A DNA stretch of 64,000 nucleotides from Oleispirillum naphthae. Its GTDB lineage: Bacteria; Pseudomonadota; Alphaproteobacteria; Rhodospirillales; Rhodospirillaceae. The stretch is from NCBI GenBank assembly GCA_027864655.1, contig JAQAZG010000013.1:1-64000 (forward strand). Reading direction: 5' to 3'. The notes under the pieces are model-generated. The model ran no database searches and had not been told where the DNA came from. It saw only the letters and a list, made by a program, of their open reading frames with translations. Position numbers and translations under genes: made by a program. Positions 18,301 to 25,774 of the stretch are shown here, piece after piece (the stretch's first letter is position 1; each line of letters starts with the position of its first letter).

Positions 18301-21300
18301 CGTGTTGTCGGCGTCGGCGGCGGTCAGCAGGGAACCGGTGATGGTGCCGCTGCCGCCTTCCGAGACGGTGAGAATCTGGTTGGCCGGGGTCTGGGTGTCG
18401 CCGTTCTGGTCGATCAGGTAGTATCCGGCGCCCTGGTTCTGGGCGGGATCGTCGGGGCTGGTCGGCACGATGGGGGCCTGGTCCAGGCGCGCCACCTTGA
18501 TGCCGACGGTGGCGGTGGAGGAGGAATGGCCGCTCGCCGCGCCGTAGTCCGAGGCCGTCACCGCGTCTGCCGCCGTGGAGAAGGGATTGCCCGGATTGGC
18601 GAGGTCGTCGCGGGTGACGATGACGAAGCTGTCGGTGAAGGCGGAGGATTGGGCGCTGCCGTAGTTGACGTAGCGCAGGCCGCTGATGCAGTCGTCGGCG
18701 GTTCCGACGGTATCGACGGCGGCGGTCAAGAGCGTCATCGGCAGCCATTCGCCGACCGTCAGGTTCACCCAGGCGGCCCCGTCCCAGCGTTGCAGGGTGC
18801 CGTTGTCGGGCAGGTCGGCGACCTGGAAATACAGGAAGTCGGTGGTGCCCTCGCCGACGCGGTTGCCGGCGTCCACCGCGCCGCCCGAGGTGACCGCGCC
18901 ATCGGCGTCGGACAGGCGGATCGCCAGGGTCGAGGCCCCGGCGGTGGCGGTGGCGACGCCCGCGATGGTGTAGCTGCCCGCGATGGCGACGGTGGAGCCC
19001 TGCGGCACCGCCGCGAGGGTGGCGCCGGTGGCGCCGGGCGCATCGTTGACCGGCGTGGTGACGAAGCCGAGGCTGCCGGCGAAGACGCTGGTGTTGCCTG
19101 CGCTGACGTTGAAGGACAGGGTGCTGGAAAACACCTCGCCGCCGTTGTGGTGGAAACGCACGGAACCGGCGTCGATGTCGGCCTGGGAGAAGGTGGAATA
19201 GGCGGGCAGGGCAGTCCAGGCGCCGGTGCCGGAGTTGTAAAGCTCGATGCTGCCGTTGGCGGGCAGGGAGGTGATGGTATAGACCGTCTCCGCCGCGGGA
19301 ACCGTGTAGCTGTCGTCCTGCGAGGTCAGGACGTAGGTCAGGTTGGCGGAGGCGATCACCTCGGTGGCGTCGGTGGCCGAGCCGTCGGCGACGGGAACGT
19401 CGGAATTGCCCTCGGCCGTTCCGGAAACCGTTGAAATCGTCGAACTGCCGACTTTCAGGTCGCCGACATAGGCCGGGTCCGGGGCGCTGGGTCCGTCGCC
19501 GCCGGTATAGCTGCCGTTCAGGGTCAGGGCGAAGGTCAGGGTCTGCAACGTACCGTCCGGGTTGGAGACGCCCGCCGCGCGGTCGGCGGTCGGCCACGGC
19601 TGAAAGGTGGAGTCCCGTACCTGGAAAGTGAATGAATCCGTCGTTGTCCCCTCGGGAAGGGAGACTTCCTCGATATAGCGGACGTGCCCGGAGTCGATGT
19701 CGTTCTGGGTGAAGCGGCCGCCGACGCCCAGGGTATGCCAACCGCCGTCGGCATAGATCTGCACCACGCCGTAATCGGGGATGTCGGTCAGGGTGTAGAC
19801 CAGTTGGCTGGCGTCGGTATCGACGTCGGTGACCTGCAACACGGCGGTGGTCAGGGTCACGCTGTCGCCGCCATCGACGCCGGCGCCGGTGTTGGCGACC
19901 AGGATCGGATCCTGGTCCACCGCTTTGACGGTGACCGAAATCTTGGTGTCGGTGCTGGTGGCGGCCGCCACGTCGCCCTCGCCGCCGCCGGCGTCGGTGG
20001 CCGAGATGATGAAGCTGGGCGAGGGGGACCCCGGCGCGCTGCCGTTCTGTAAAAAGCGCAGGCTTCCCTGCACCGCGCCGGTGACGGTGGTCCCGGTCAG
20101 AACAACGTCGGTTCCGGCGTCGTAGCTGCCGTTGTCGTTGGCATCCAGATAGACGGCGGCGCCGCTTTTCAGGAAGGTATAGGTGGTTCCGGCCGCCAGG
20201 GTGACGTCGGTGGCGGCGTCGTAACTGCCGTTGCCGCCCACGTCCAGGTAGAAGGTGCCCTGACCGGCGGCATCGACGCCGGAGATGACGATCTTCGTCA
20301 TTCCGTTGCTCTGGTCGTAGGCGTCCGCGTCGCTGATCGAGATCGAAGAGCCGACGGCGGTATCGGAGGTGCCGGCGGTAAGGTCGGTGACGCTCTGCCA
20401 GACCGAAGGCGAGCCGCCGATCGTCGGCTTGACGTTCTTCGGCGTCAGGGTGACGGCGATCGTATAGGGGCCGACGTCGCCGCTGCCGCCGCCGTCGTTC
20501 ACCGTCACCGTGAAGCTGTCGGAGGTGGTGGCCGCGTTGTCGGGATTCACGTCCGAGCCGTTGGGGGTATAGACGAGCAGGCTGATCTTGTCATAGGTGA
20601 TCACCGTGCCCACCACCACCGCCGACCCGTTGTAGGTCAGGGTGCCGTTGGTGGGCAGGCTGGTGATTTTGACCGCCTCCTGCGAGGAGATCTGATTGCC
20701 GGTGGTCAGGTCCGGGTCGCTGAGGTTGAAGTTGGCGGCGGTGCAGCCGACCGGAGAGGTGCCCTCCTGCACCGTCAGGGCGCTGGGGACGAGGGTCGGG
20801 CTTTCGTTGACCGAAGTGACGCGCACCGCGACGTTCAGGCTGTTGCTGTTGCCGTCCGTATCGGCGGCGTAAAGGGCGATGCGTTCGGTGCCGTTCAGGT
20901 ACTGGGTCGGGACGTAGATCAGATGCGACAGGGCGGTGGTGATCGCCGAGGCGCTGCCGGTAATCGTCAGGTTGCCGGTGTCGGAGCCGGTGACGGCCAG
21001 TCCGGCGGCGGCGGTGTCGTAGACGCCGAAGGAGAGCGTGCCGGTATCCGCGCCCGAGCTATAGGTGCCCGAGGCATCCGTGGCGTGGACCGTCACCGTC
21101 ATCGTGGTGGCGTCGGCGTCGCTGACCGACAGGCCGCTGAAGGTCAGGCTGGAACCGTTGCTGCCGGTGTTTTCGTTCAGGGTGCGGGTGGAGGTCGCGG
21201 AATCGGCAAGGACCGGCGCGGTGGTGACGCGCACCGCGACATTCAGGTCGCCGGTGTTGCCGTCGGCATCCGCGGCATGCAGGGCGATGCGTTCGGTGCC

Positions 21301-22296
21301 GTAGACGTTGGAATTCGAGGTGTAGGTCAGATGGGTGAGCGCGGTGTTGACGTCGCTCAAAGTACCGGAAACCGTCAGGGTCGCGGTGGCGGCGCCGTCG
21401 ATGGTCAGGCCGGCGCCGGTATAGCCGTCCAGGGTCAGGGTGCCGGTGTCGCTTCCGGAATCGTAGGTGCCGGTGGCGGTGGTGGCATGCAGCGTCACCG
21501 TCACCGTGTCGCTGTCCGCGTCGCTCAGGCTGAGGCCGGAAATCGCCAGAGTGCCGCTTTCGATGATGGTGCGGGTGGAGCCATCGGCATCGGCGACGAC
21601 TGGGGATGCGCTCAACAGCCCGTCGTAGGCATCCATTGCATCCCGAGAGAGGATGGAAACCGGTGCGATGACGCCGGTCGCGGCTTCCAGCGTCCAGTTG
21701 CCGCCCGCCGTTGTGGAACCGGTATCGTCGGTGGAGGCGGCGACGTCCGCTCCGGTCAAGTCGGCGATGCGGTGGATGAAGGCGTCGCCCGCCGCGCCCT
21801 CCGCCACGTCGCAGGCATAGATCAGGATGTCGGCGCCGCCGCTCAAGCCCGCGGCCCACGCCGCCACCGCTTCCCCCGACGCGCCGCCCAGGGATTCCAT
21901 GGTCAGATGGTCGGAACCCAGGGTCAGCTCCCCGGCGCCGCCGTGGGCGAAGATCGCCAGGGTGGCGACGTCGTCGCCCGTCCCCAAAAGCGACTGGATG
22001 ACGGCGGCGCCGTCATCGTCGGCGCCGATCATCACCACCTCGGTTCCGCTGGAGAGCCCGGCAATGATCTGATCCGCATTGGCGACACGGGAGTCGATGA
22101 CCGCAACGCTGCGGTCGGAGGAAGCCGTTCCGGAGTTTTCCGGCGATGTGGCGGTCGAAGCCGCCGCTTCCGTGGCGGTGGGGGGTTTGTTCGGGTCGGC
22201 GGCGGCGACCGTTGCAACTCCCGCGGCATCCAGGAGGATGCGGGGTTCCAGGGCCAGTAAGCGAAGGTGCGTCAATGTTTTTCCCTCACGCGCCAC
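12328..22296 (-). CDS. Giant LEPR-XLL/DUF4347 cadherin-like repeat protein, putative adhesin
   Basis: This is a roughly 3,320-residue extracellular repeat protein. It begins with a LEPR-XLL motif (LALEPRILLDAAG, about 14-26) and a DUF4347 domain (about 63-228). Many cadherin-, Ig- and VCBS-like beta repeats follow, with recurring NDAPT and AEDT boundaries. A VCBS-like domain (about 2955-3072), a Thr-Pro linker (about 3080-3092) and an Ig-like domain (about 3180-3255) come near the end. No C-terminal RTX nonapeptide array (GGxGxD) is seen. The GTG at 22296 lacks a clear ribosome site, whereas an in-frame TTG at 22275 has GAGGGA six bases upstream and still keeps the LEPR motif, so it may be the true start. 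It is the first gene of the secretion operon. Residues about 2006-2646 are a recent tandem duplication. Confidence 0.88.
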   Translation of the reverse strand: MAREGKTLTHLRLLALEPRILLDAAGVATVAAADPNKPPTATEAAASTATSPENSGTASSDRSVAVIDSRVANADQIIAGLSSGTEVVMIGADDDGAAVIQSLLGTGDDVATLAIFAHGGAGELTLGSDHLTMESLGGASGEAVAAWAAGLSGGADILIYACDVAEGAAGDAFIHRIADLTGADVAASTDDTGSTTAGGNWTLEAATGVIAPVSILSRDAMDAYDGLLSASPVVADADGSTRTIIESGTLAISGLSLSDADSDTVTVTLHATTATGTYDSGSDTGTLTLDGYTGAGLTIDGAATATLTVSGTLSDVNTALTHLTYTSNSNVYGTERIALHAADADGNTGDLNVAVRVTTAPVLADSATSTRTLNENTGSNGSSLTFSGLSVSDADATTMTVTVHATDASGTYSSGADTGTLSFGVYDTAAAGLAVTGSDTGNLTITGSASAITTALSHLIYVPTQYLNGTERIALYAADTDGNSNSLNVAVRVTSVNESPTLVPSALTVQEGTSPVGCTAANFNLSDPDLTTGNQISSQEAVKITSLPTNGTLTYNGSAVVVGTVITYDKISLLVYTPNGSDVNPDNAATTSDSFTVTVNDGGGSGDVGPYTIAVTLTPKNVKPTIGGSPSVWQSVTDLTAGTSDTAVGSSISISDADAYDQSNGMTKIVISGVDAAGQGTFYLDVGGNGSYDAATDVTLAAGTTYTFLKSGAAVYLDANDNGSYDAGTDVVLTGTTVTGAVQGSLRFLQNGSAPGSPSPSFIISATDAGGGEGDVAAATSTDTKISVTVKAVDQDPILVANTGAGVDGGDSVTLTTAVLQVTDVDTDASQLVYTLTDIPDYGVVQIYADGGWHTLGVGGRFTQNDIDSGHVRYIEEVSLPEGTTTDSFTFQVRDSTFQPWPTADRAAGVSNPDGTLQTLTFALTLNGSYTGGDGPSAPDPAYVGDLKVGSSTISTVSGTAEGNSDVPVADGSATDATEVIASANLTYVLTSQDDSYTVPAAETVYTITSLPANGSIELYNSGTGAWTALPAYSTFSQADIDAGSVRFHHNGGEVFSSTLSFNVSAGNTSVFAGSLGFVTTPVNDAPGATGATLAAVPQGSTVAIAGSYTIAGVATATAGASTLAIRLSDADGAVTSGGAVDAGNRVGEGTTDFLYFQVADLPDNGTLQRWDGAAWVNLTVGEWLPMTLLTAAVDTVGTADDCISGLRYVNYGSAQSSAFTDSFVIVTRDDLANPGNPFSTAADAVTASDYGAASGHSSSTATVGIKVARLDQAPIVPTSPDDPAQNQGAGYYLIDQNGDTQTPANQILTVSEGGSGTITGSLLTAADADNTAVQVQYRIVTATQYGTLYLNGQALGIGSTFTQADIDADLLTYTHNGSEHYSDNFTFVVSDSVKDNLGTNGTVNTDAGEIAAVGTLNQDGSQADAGSPDIFKISVTSPVNEKPTLTLSTSSVSGSGTIDLSGIITIGDPDLPGNTALNGLVTDYVRVTVSLLDEGVNYADGATWGLGATDGLTFVSGANGGDTTTSLVIEGTIADVQAALSTLSAVLPAGDLDKQLTVQVTVDDRLYDGSGEANGGATNSDSSAPNADFDTVSKSISIYASGSNDAPVITSLGAQTVAEDTGLSLAGLSVADADGFDRSETLTVSVLNGTLTFGTLSGITVAAGANGTSTVTLSGNVSRLNAALASLSYKGSTDYNGTDTLSLSLSDNGNTGGAAQTDSATVAITVTPVNDTPTIDGPDGTLYTSTGGVTFSAANGNAITIGDAKDVGQTTFTDTAQVTVSVPEGTLTLGGTAGITISGGADGSSSITITGTIGAINTALNGLTYLASAANQDSNAAVNLSVAVDDLNDGSSVAGASGLTAAKIIPIASSAANDVPTITAPAAASVNEDSSVTIAGVSVGDVDAFGEQETVTVTVSHGALSLASSTGLTVTGSGTATLTLTGTLADLNSALAGLKYTPTANWFGSDSMAVSINDLGHSGGGGAQTGSKTIAVTVNAVNDRPVASGSETIAATTEGTATASATLADLLGGHYTDATDNQTAHSGGDTSTALSYVAIVGSSNYTAAQGTWQVNDGSGWIDIPASGLSATNALVFAASADIRFVPAADYFGTPGTLSVRLSDGSTAITASTAAADTKNLSADGGTGATNAWSAAAVTIGTSVTNVNDAPTAATTTLSVAEDTASPAGGTVSALFGSSYSDATDTRSGITGGGDAATALGGIAIVGNAADAATQGVWQYDTGSGWVTIGAALNDTTALILPTTASLRFVPVADYFGAPGGLTVRLADSVQAFSAAADISGATGATGTWSATAALTPTVTAVNDRPVASGSETIAATTEGTATASATLADLLGGHYTDAADNQSGISGGGDTSTALSYVAIVGSSNYTAAQGTWQVNGGSGWIDIPASGLSATNALVFAASADIRFVPAADYFGTPGTLSVRLSDGSTAITASTAAADTKNLSADGGTGATNAWSAAAVTIGTSVTNVNDAPTAATTTLSVAEDTASPAGGTVSALFGSSYSDATDTRSGITGGGDAATALGGIAIVGNAADAATQGVWQYDTGSGWVTIGAALNDTTALILPTTASLRFVPVADYFGAPGGLTVRLADSVQAFSAAADISGATGATGTWSATAALTPTVTAVNDRPVASATTLADIAEDTASPAGSTVSALFGTHYSDATDNRSGVSGGGDASTALGGVAIVGNTADATTQGVWQYDTGSGWVTIGSSMNDTAALVLPTTAGIRFVPVADYNGTPGGLTVRLADSVQVFSASADISSGTGTTGTWSNTAALSTGVTPVNDAPAISASSTLLTVTALTGGGTSTGFLLTGASDSDVDVGLSGVSSFGGGTITVTLTDAIAGDVLDLDNPALTGIASVGGGGGAPLVITLNADATAANVATILNAIQYHSSSADPTSSGSTMTRSFRIVLNDGNNDALAGGPTSLDSNLLSGSIHLSDNRPPTAVNDTNRIDGESSTSSLTGSVTLGTAGTGTDTDPDGDTLTVISVNGDGGNVGTSVNGTYGTVTINANGTYTYALNRNGSAFSALGGGQSAAESFAYTISDGFGGTSSATLTIAITGASTHVATPTPTPTPPIPDPTPTPLAPSDQSVRTLTGSDGGGGDGSGLSYNDAALRAERLSALPLLDDSRFIGDALKNPIQLALELQDRVLPEGLQSFAIPPNAFVHSDPVAMIHVEATQADGSQLPSFITFDKESRRFVVDTDYARNHGIPAVEIRVTGRDSAGNRAAATFHVTFTDHAGTNRSTGQLPQTPPPPDRPTESPQERHRSKLDTPARHAPGLELAAAGRHAFIAEREALLADLAALNQTT
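14359..16281 (-). repeat. Nearly identical 963/960-bp tandem duplication inside the giant gene
   Basis: Copy A (14359-15321) and copy B (15322-16281) match almost base for base over about 960 bp, with a 27-bp third partial copy at the right junction (16282-16308). Visible differences are a few substitutions (for example at 15114 against 16077) and one 3-bp indel near 15210/16170. Each unit encodes about 320 residues, that is two beta domains of about 160 residues. The low divergence shows a recent, in-frame duplication, as is usual for size-variable adhesins. Confidence 0.9.
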
Positions 22297-22298
22297 AT

Positions 22299-22685
22299 AT
22301 TAAAATAAACTAATCTAGCATTCTCTGACATATTTCATTTTTGTTAAGGTACGGCATCGAAATGAAACAATAAATCTACCATATAAAAAAGTATTCTTGA
22401 GAAGAATGGATTTCAAGGCGTTTTTGATCCATTCGATTTGACCTGCTGCCGATTCGGTGTGCGCGAGCTTCATCGCCGGCCGAAGGGCGACGGCAGGCGC
22501 GCCATGATCGCGCCGAACGGTTTGGATCGGCGGTTCACTGCGGAGCGACCGAACCAGAAAGGAATTGCCGGTTTCGCCCGTTATCCGGCGGCGGCCGATC
22601 TGTTCTCACGCCGTGCCGTGCGGGCTCCGCCGTGAAGCGCTCCTGCCATAGCGCATCCTCTTCCCGACCGGCCGATGACGCGCCG
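22299..22685. promoter_or_regulatory. AT-rich upstream region of the giant-protein operon
   Basis: This 387-bp intergenic stretch is very AT-rich between 22299 and 22440, against a GC-rich background, and no gene is supported in it. On the minus strand TTGAAA (22411-22416) and TACTTT (22388-22393) are spaced by 17 bp and form a possible promoter. The perfect palindrome ATTCTTGAGAAGAAT (22393-22407) lies in that spacer. A second inverted repeat, TTTCATTT/AAATGAAA, lies at 22333-22340 and 22360-22367 in the presumed leader. These look like operator and leader elements for the operon. The part from 22440 to 22685 is GC-rich and shows nothing recognisable. Confidence 0.5.
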
Positions 22686-23495
22686 TCACACTCCGGGATC
22701 AACCATCTGGAAGCGTTCCGCCATCAGGGCGTCCAGCGTGCGGGTGAGCAGCAGCAGGTCCTGGGTGCGCGACAGGCGGTGGTCGCCGTCCTTGACCAGG
22801 GTGACGGCGACGTCCTCGGAGTCCAGGCGGTCGGCGAGGGTGAGCGCGGTTCGCCACGGCACCGAGGCATCGCGCATGCCCTGGAGGATGCGCACCGGCC
22901 CGGTGAACCGGATGGATTTGCGCAGCAGGAGGTTTTTCGCGCCGTCCTCCATGAGGATGCGGCTGACCGGATAGGTTCCGTCGTCGTCTTCGAGGTGGAC
23001 CAGGCCGTCGCGGTCGAAGGCGCGGATGTCCTCGGGCGTCATCGCCGGGCGGATGGTGTCCTCGGTGAAGTCCGGCGCGGGGGCGATGCCGATCAGCGCC
23101 TTGACCCGGTCCGGCCGGGCGAGCGCGGCGAGCAGCATCACCCAGCCGCCCATGCTGGAGCCGACGAGGATGAGCGGGCCGTCGGTGAGCCGGTCGATCA
23201 CCGCGAGGGTGTCGTCGCGCCAGAGGCCGACGCAGCCGTCGGTGAACGCGCCGGAGCTTTTGCCGTGGCCGGACATGTCGAAGCGGAGGAAGGAAAAGCC
23301 GGTGAGTTCGGCGTGCGCGGCGAGATGCGCCGCCTTGCCGCCCTCCATGTCCGACATCAGACCGTGCAAAAAGATCACAGTCGGCGGCGGAGTGTCACCG
23401 GCGGGGCACACGACCCGGCGATAGGCGATGGACGCGCCATCGCTGCGTGGTAATATCCCGCGTTCGTCGCGGCCTGACATCGGGTCCGGCACCAT
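22686..23495 (-). CDS. Alpha/beta-hydrolase fold esterase
   Basis: This 269-residue cytoplasmic serine hydrolase has all three catalytic residues visible: nucleophile S114 in GSSMGG, D209 in GMRDASVPW and H239 in DGDHRLS. The oxyanion HG motif is in IFLHGLMSD. The sequence resembles the ABHD10-like carboxylesterase group that is common in alphaproteobacteria. The start may also be five codons downstream. It is divergent from the glycosyltransferase gene 42 bp away and tail-to-head with the adhesin promoter region. The substrate is unknown. Confidence 0.85.
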   Translation of the reverse strand: MVPDPMSGRDERGILPRSDGASIAYRRVVCPAGDTPPPTVIFLHGLMSDMEGGKAAHLAAHAELTGFSFLRFDMSGHGKSSGAFTDGCVGLWRDDTLAVIDRLTDGPLILVGSSMGGWVMLLAALARPDRVKALIGIAPAPDFTEDTIRPAMTPEDIRAFDRDGLVHLEDDDGTYPVSRILMEDGAKNLLLRKSIRFTGPVRILQGMRDASVPWRTALTLADRLDSEDVAVTLVKDGDHRLSRTQDLLLLTRTLDALMAERFQMVDPGV

Positions 23496-23537
23496 TGAGT
23501 TTTATCCGTTTGGTTCAAGATCAAGGAAGGCTCGGCA

Positions 23538-24734
23538 GTGTCCAGCGAGTCTAAATCTAGCAGCCGGAGCGAAAGGGGCCAAGGCGCTCCGGCGGTTTTG
23601 CAGGTTCTTCCCCGTCTGGAGACCGGCGGCGTCGAGCGCGGCGCCATCGAGATCGCCGAGGCCCTGCGCGATGCGGGCGCGTTGCCGGTGGTGGTGTCCG
23701 CCGGAGGCGCGCTCGAGCGCGAACTCGAGCGCATGGACGCGGTGCACGTGCGCCTGCCGGTGCAGTCGAAGAACCCCCTGGTGATGTGGCGCAACGTCGC
23801 GGCGCTGGAGCATGTGATCCGCCGTTACGACGTGAAGCTGGTGCATGCGCGCTCCCGCGCCCCGGCGTGGAGCGCCCGCGCCGCGGCGCGGCGCTGCGGC
23901 GTGCCCTTCGTCACCACCTTCCACGGCACCTACAACCGCGGGCCGTTCGGCATCAAGGGGCTGTACAATGCGGTGATGGCCTCGGGCGACCGGGTGATCG
24001 CGATCTCGCAGTTCATCGCCCGCCACGTTCAGGAATTCTATAAGACGTCGCCGGAGCGCATCCGGGTGATTCCGCGCGGCGTGGATCTCGACCGCTTCGA
24101 TCCCGCCCGCGTCAGTCCCGAGCGGATGATCAAGCTTGCCACCGAGTGGCGTCTGCCGGAGGACGTGCCGGTGGTGATGCTGCCCGGGCGGCTGACCCGT
24201 TGGAAGGGGCAGCACGTGGTGATCGAGGCGCTGGCGCGCCTGGGGCGGCAGGACATCCGCTGCCTCCTGGTCGGCTCCGACCAGGGGCGCTCGGCCTATC
24301 GCGCCTCGCTCGAGCGCGCCATCGCCGACAAGGGCCTGCAGGGCGTGGTGCACATCGTCAACGGCTGCCACGACATGGCGGCGGCGTATCTGCTCACCGA
24401 CTACGTGATCTCCGCCTCCACCGATCCGGAGGCGTTCGGCCGCGTCATCGTCGAGGCGCAGGCGATGGGCCGCCCGGTGATCGCCACCCGCCACGGCGGC
24501 GCGCTGGAGACGGTGACGCCGGGAGAAACCGGCTGGCTGGTCGCGCCCGGCGACCCGGCCGAGCTGGCCGAGGCGATCGCCACGGCGCTGGCGGTGGGCT
24601 CGAAGGAGCGCGCCCGCATGGCCGCGGCGTGCCAGGCGCAGGCGCGCGGCACCTATGCCCGGCAACTGATGTGCGACAAGACGCTGGACGTCTATGCCGA
24701 ACTGTTGCAGGGCGCGGACGAACCGCCGCGATGA
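23538..24734 (+). CDS. GT4-family glycosyltransferase
   Basis: This 398-residue GT-B fold transferase has an N-terminal acceptor-side GGVERG motif (30-35), a LPGRLTRWKG donor-domain start (215-224) and the retaining-enzyme EAFGRVIVE motif (E298-E306). It is of the type that adds sugars to LPS core or surface polysaccharide. GTG at 23538 is preceded by AAGGAAGG. Its stop overlaps the start of the following heptosyltransferase-like gene (ATGA), so both belong to one operon for cell-surface glycan assembly. Donor and acceptor sugars cannot be read from sequence. Confidence 0.9.
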   Translation: MSSESKSSSRSERGQGAPAVLQVLPRLETGGVERGAIEIAEALRDAGALPVVVSAGGALERELERMDAVHVRLPVQSKNPLVMWRNVAALEHVIRRYDVKLVHARSRAPAWSARAAARRCGVPFVTTFHGTYNRGPFGIKGLYNAVMASGDRVIAISQFIARHVQEFYKTSPERIRVIPRGVDLDRFDPARVSPERMIKLATEWRLPEDVPVVMLPGRLTRWKGQHVVIEALARLGRQDIRCLLVGSDQGRSAYRASLERAIADKGLQGVVHIVNGCHDMAAAYLLTDYVISASTDPEAFGRVIVEAQAMGRPVIATRHGGALETVTPGETGWLVAPGDPAELAEAIATALAVGSKERARMAAACQAQARGTYARQLMCDKTLDVYAELLQGADEPPR

Positions 24735-25708
24735 CCGGCGGGCCGCGCATCCTGGTGATCAAGCTCGGGGCACTCGGCGACGTGGTGCAGTCCTTCGGGC
24801 CGCTTGCGGCGATTCGCCGCCACCATCCGGATGCGGCGATCACGGTTCTCACCACCCGGCCCTATGCCGCGCTCTATGAAGCGTGTCCGGACGTCGATGC
24901 GGTGTGGATCGACCGCCGCCCCAGGGCGCATCAGGTGGGCGGCTGGCTCGATCTTCGGCGGCGGCTGCGCGGCGGCGGCTTTTTCCGCGTCTACGATTTG
25001 CAGACTTCGGACCGTTCGTCCGGCTATTTCCGCCTGATGCGCGGCCTCTGCCCGTGGGGGCGGCGCAGCGTGGAATGGTCGGGGATCGCCGCGGGGTGTT
25101 CGCACCCCCACGCCAACCCGGACCGCGACCGCATGCACACCGTCGAGCGCCAGGCCGAGCAGCTGCGCATGGCGGGCATCGCCGATGCGCCGCCGTCCGA
25201 TCTTTCCTGGCTTGCCGCCGAGGTTTCCGGCCTTGCGCCTGCGGGGCGCTTCGTGCTGCTCGCGCCCGGCGGCGCGGCGCACCGTCCGGGCAAGCGCTGG
25301 CCCGCGGAGCGTTACGGCGAACTGGCGCGCCGCCTGCTGGATGCGGGGGTGACGCCGGTGCTGCTCGGCACCCGGGCGGAGGAACGCGAGATCGCGGCGG
25401 TGACCGCCGCCGCGCCGGGGGCGGTAAGCCTGATCGGGCGCACCGGCTTCGCCGAGATCGCCTCCCTCGGGCGGGCTGCTGCGGCGGCGGTGGGCAACGA
25501 CACCGGGCCGATGCATCTGCTCGCGGCGGTGGGCTGCCCCTGCGTGGTGCTCTATGCGAAGGACTCGGACCCGGCGCTCTGCGCCCAGCGCGGGCCGAAG
25601 GTGAGGATCCTGCGGCGCGAGGCGCTTTCCGCCCTCGCGGCGGAGGAAGTTTGGGCGGAATTGGCGGAATTGGCGGAATCGGCGGATCTCCCCGATCACG
25701 ACGGTTGA
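24731..25708 (+). CDS. GT9-family (heptosyltransferase-like) glycosyltransferase
   Basis: This 325-residue GT9 protein shows the ADP-heptose:LPS transferase pattern: N-terminal ILVIKLGALGDVVQSFGPLAAIR, a central LLAPGGAAHRPGKRWPAERYGELA and the C-terminal donor motif GNDTGPMHLLAAVG. Such enzymes add heptose or related sugars to the inner core of lipopolysaccharide at the cytoplasmic membrane face. It is translationally coupled to the upstream GT4 gene by an ATGA overlap. The last 20 residues are acidic and low in complexity. It ends 66 bp before thrS. Confidence 0.9.
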   Translation: MTGGPRILVIKLGALGDVVQSFGPLAAIRRHHPDAAITVLTTRPYAALYEACPDVDAVWIDRRPRAHQVGGWLDLRRRLRGGGFFRVYDLQTSDRSSGYFRLMRGLCPWGRRSVEWSGIAAGCSHPHANPDRDRMHTVERQAEQLRMAGIADAPPSDLSWLAAEVSGLAPAGRFVLLAPGGAAHRPGKRWPAERYGELARRLLDAGVTPVLLGTRAEEREIAAVTAAAPGAVSLIGRTGFAEIASLGRAAAAAVGNDTGPMHLLAAVGCPCVVLYAKDSDPALCAQRGPKVRILRREALSALAAEEVWAELAELAESADLPDHDG

Positions 25709-25774
25709 CAGGACCGGGGGCGGGTGCGCATTTCATGGGGTTTCGAAAGGACCCTGGTGGGTAACGAAGGATAG

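Noticed and set aside
16171-19434. 1,087-codon plus-strand frame antisense to the giant protein
   Set aside because: It mirrors the repeats on the other strand, is Gly/Val/Ala-rich and has no ribosome site or domain.
22438-22635. 65-codon plus-strand frame in the adhesin upstream region
   Set aside because: It has no ribosome site and no recognisable sequence, and its composition is like random GC-rich spacer.
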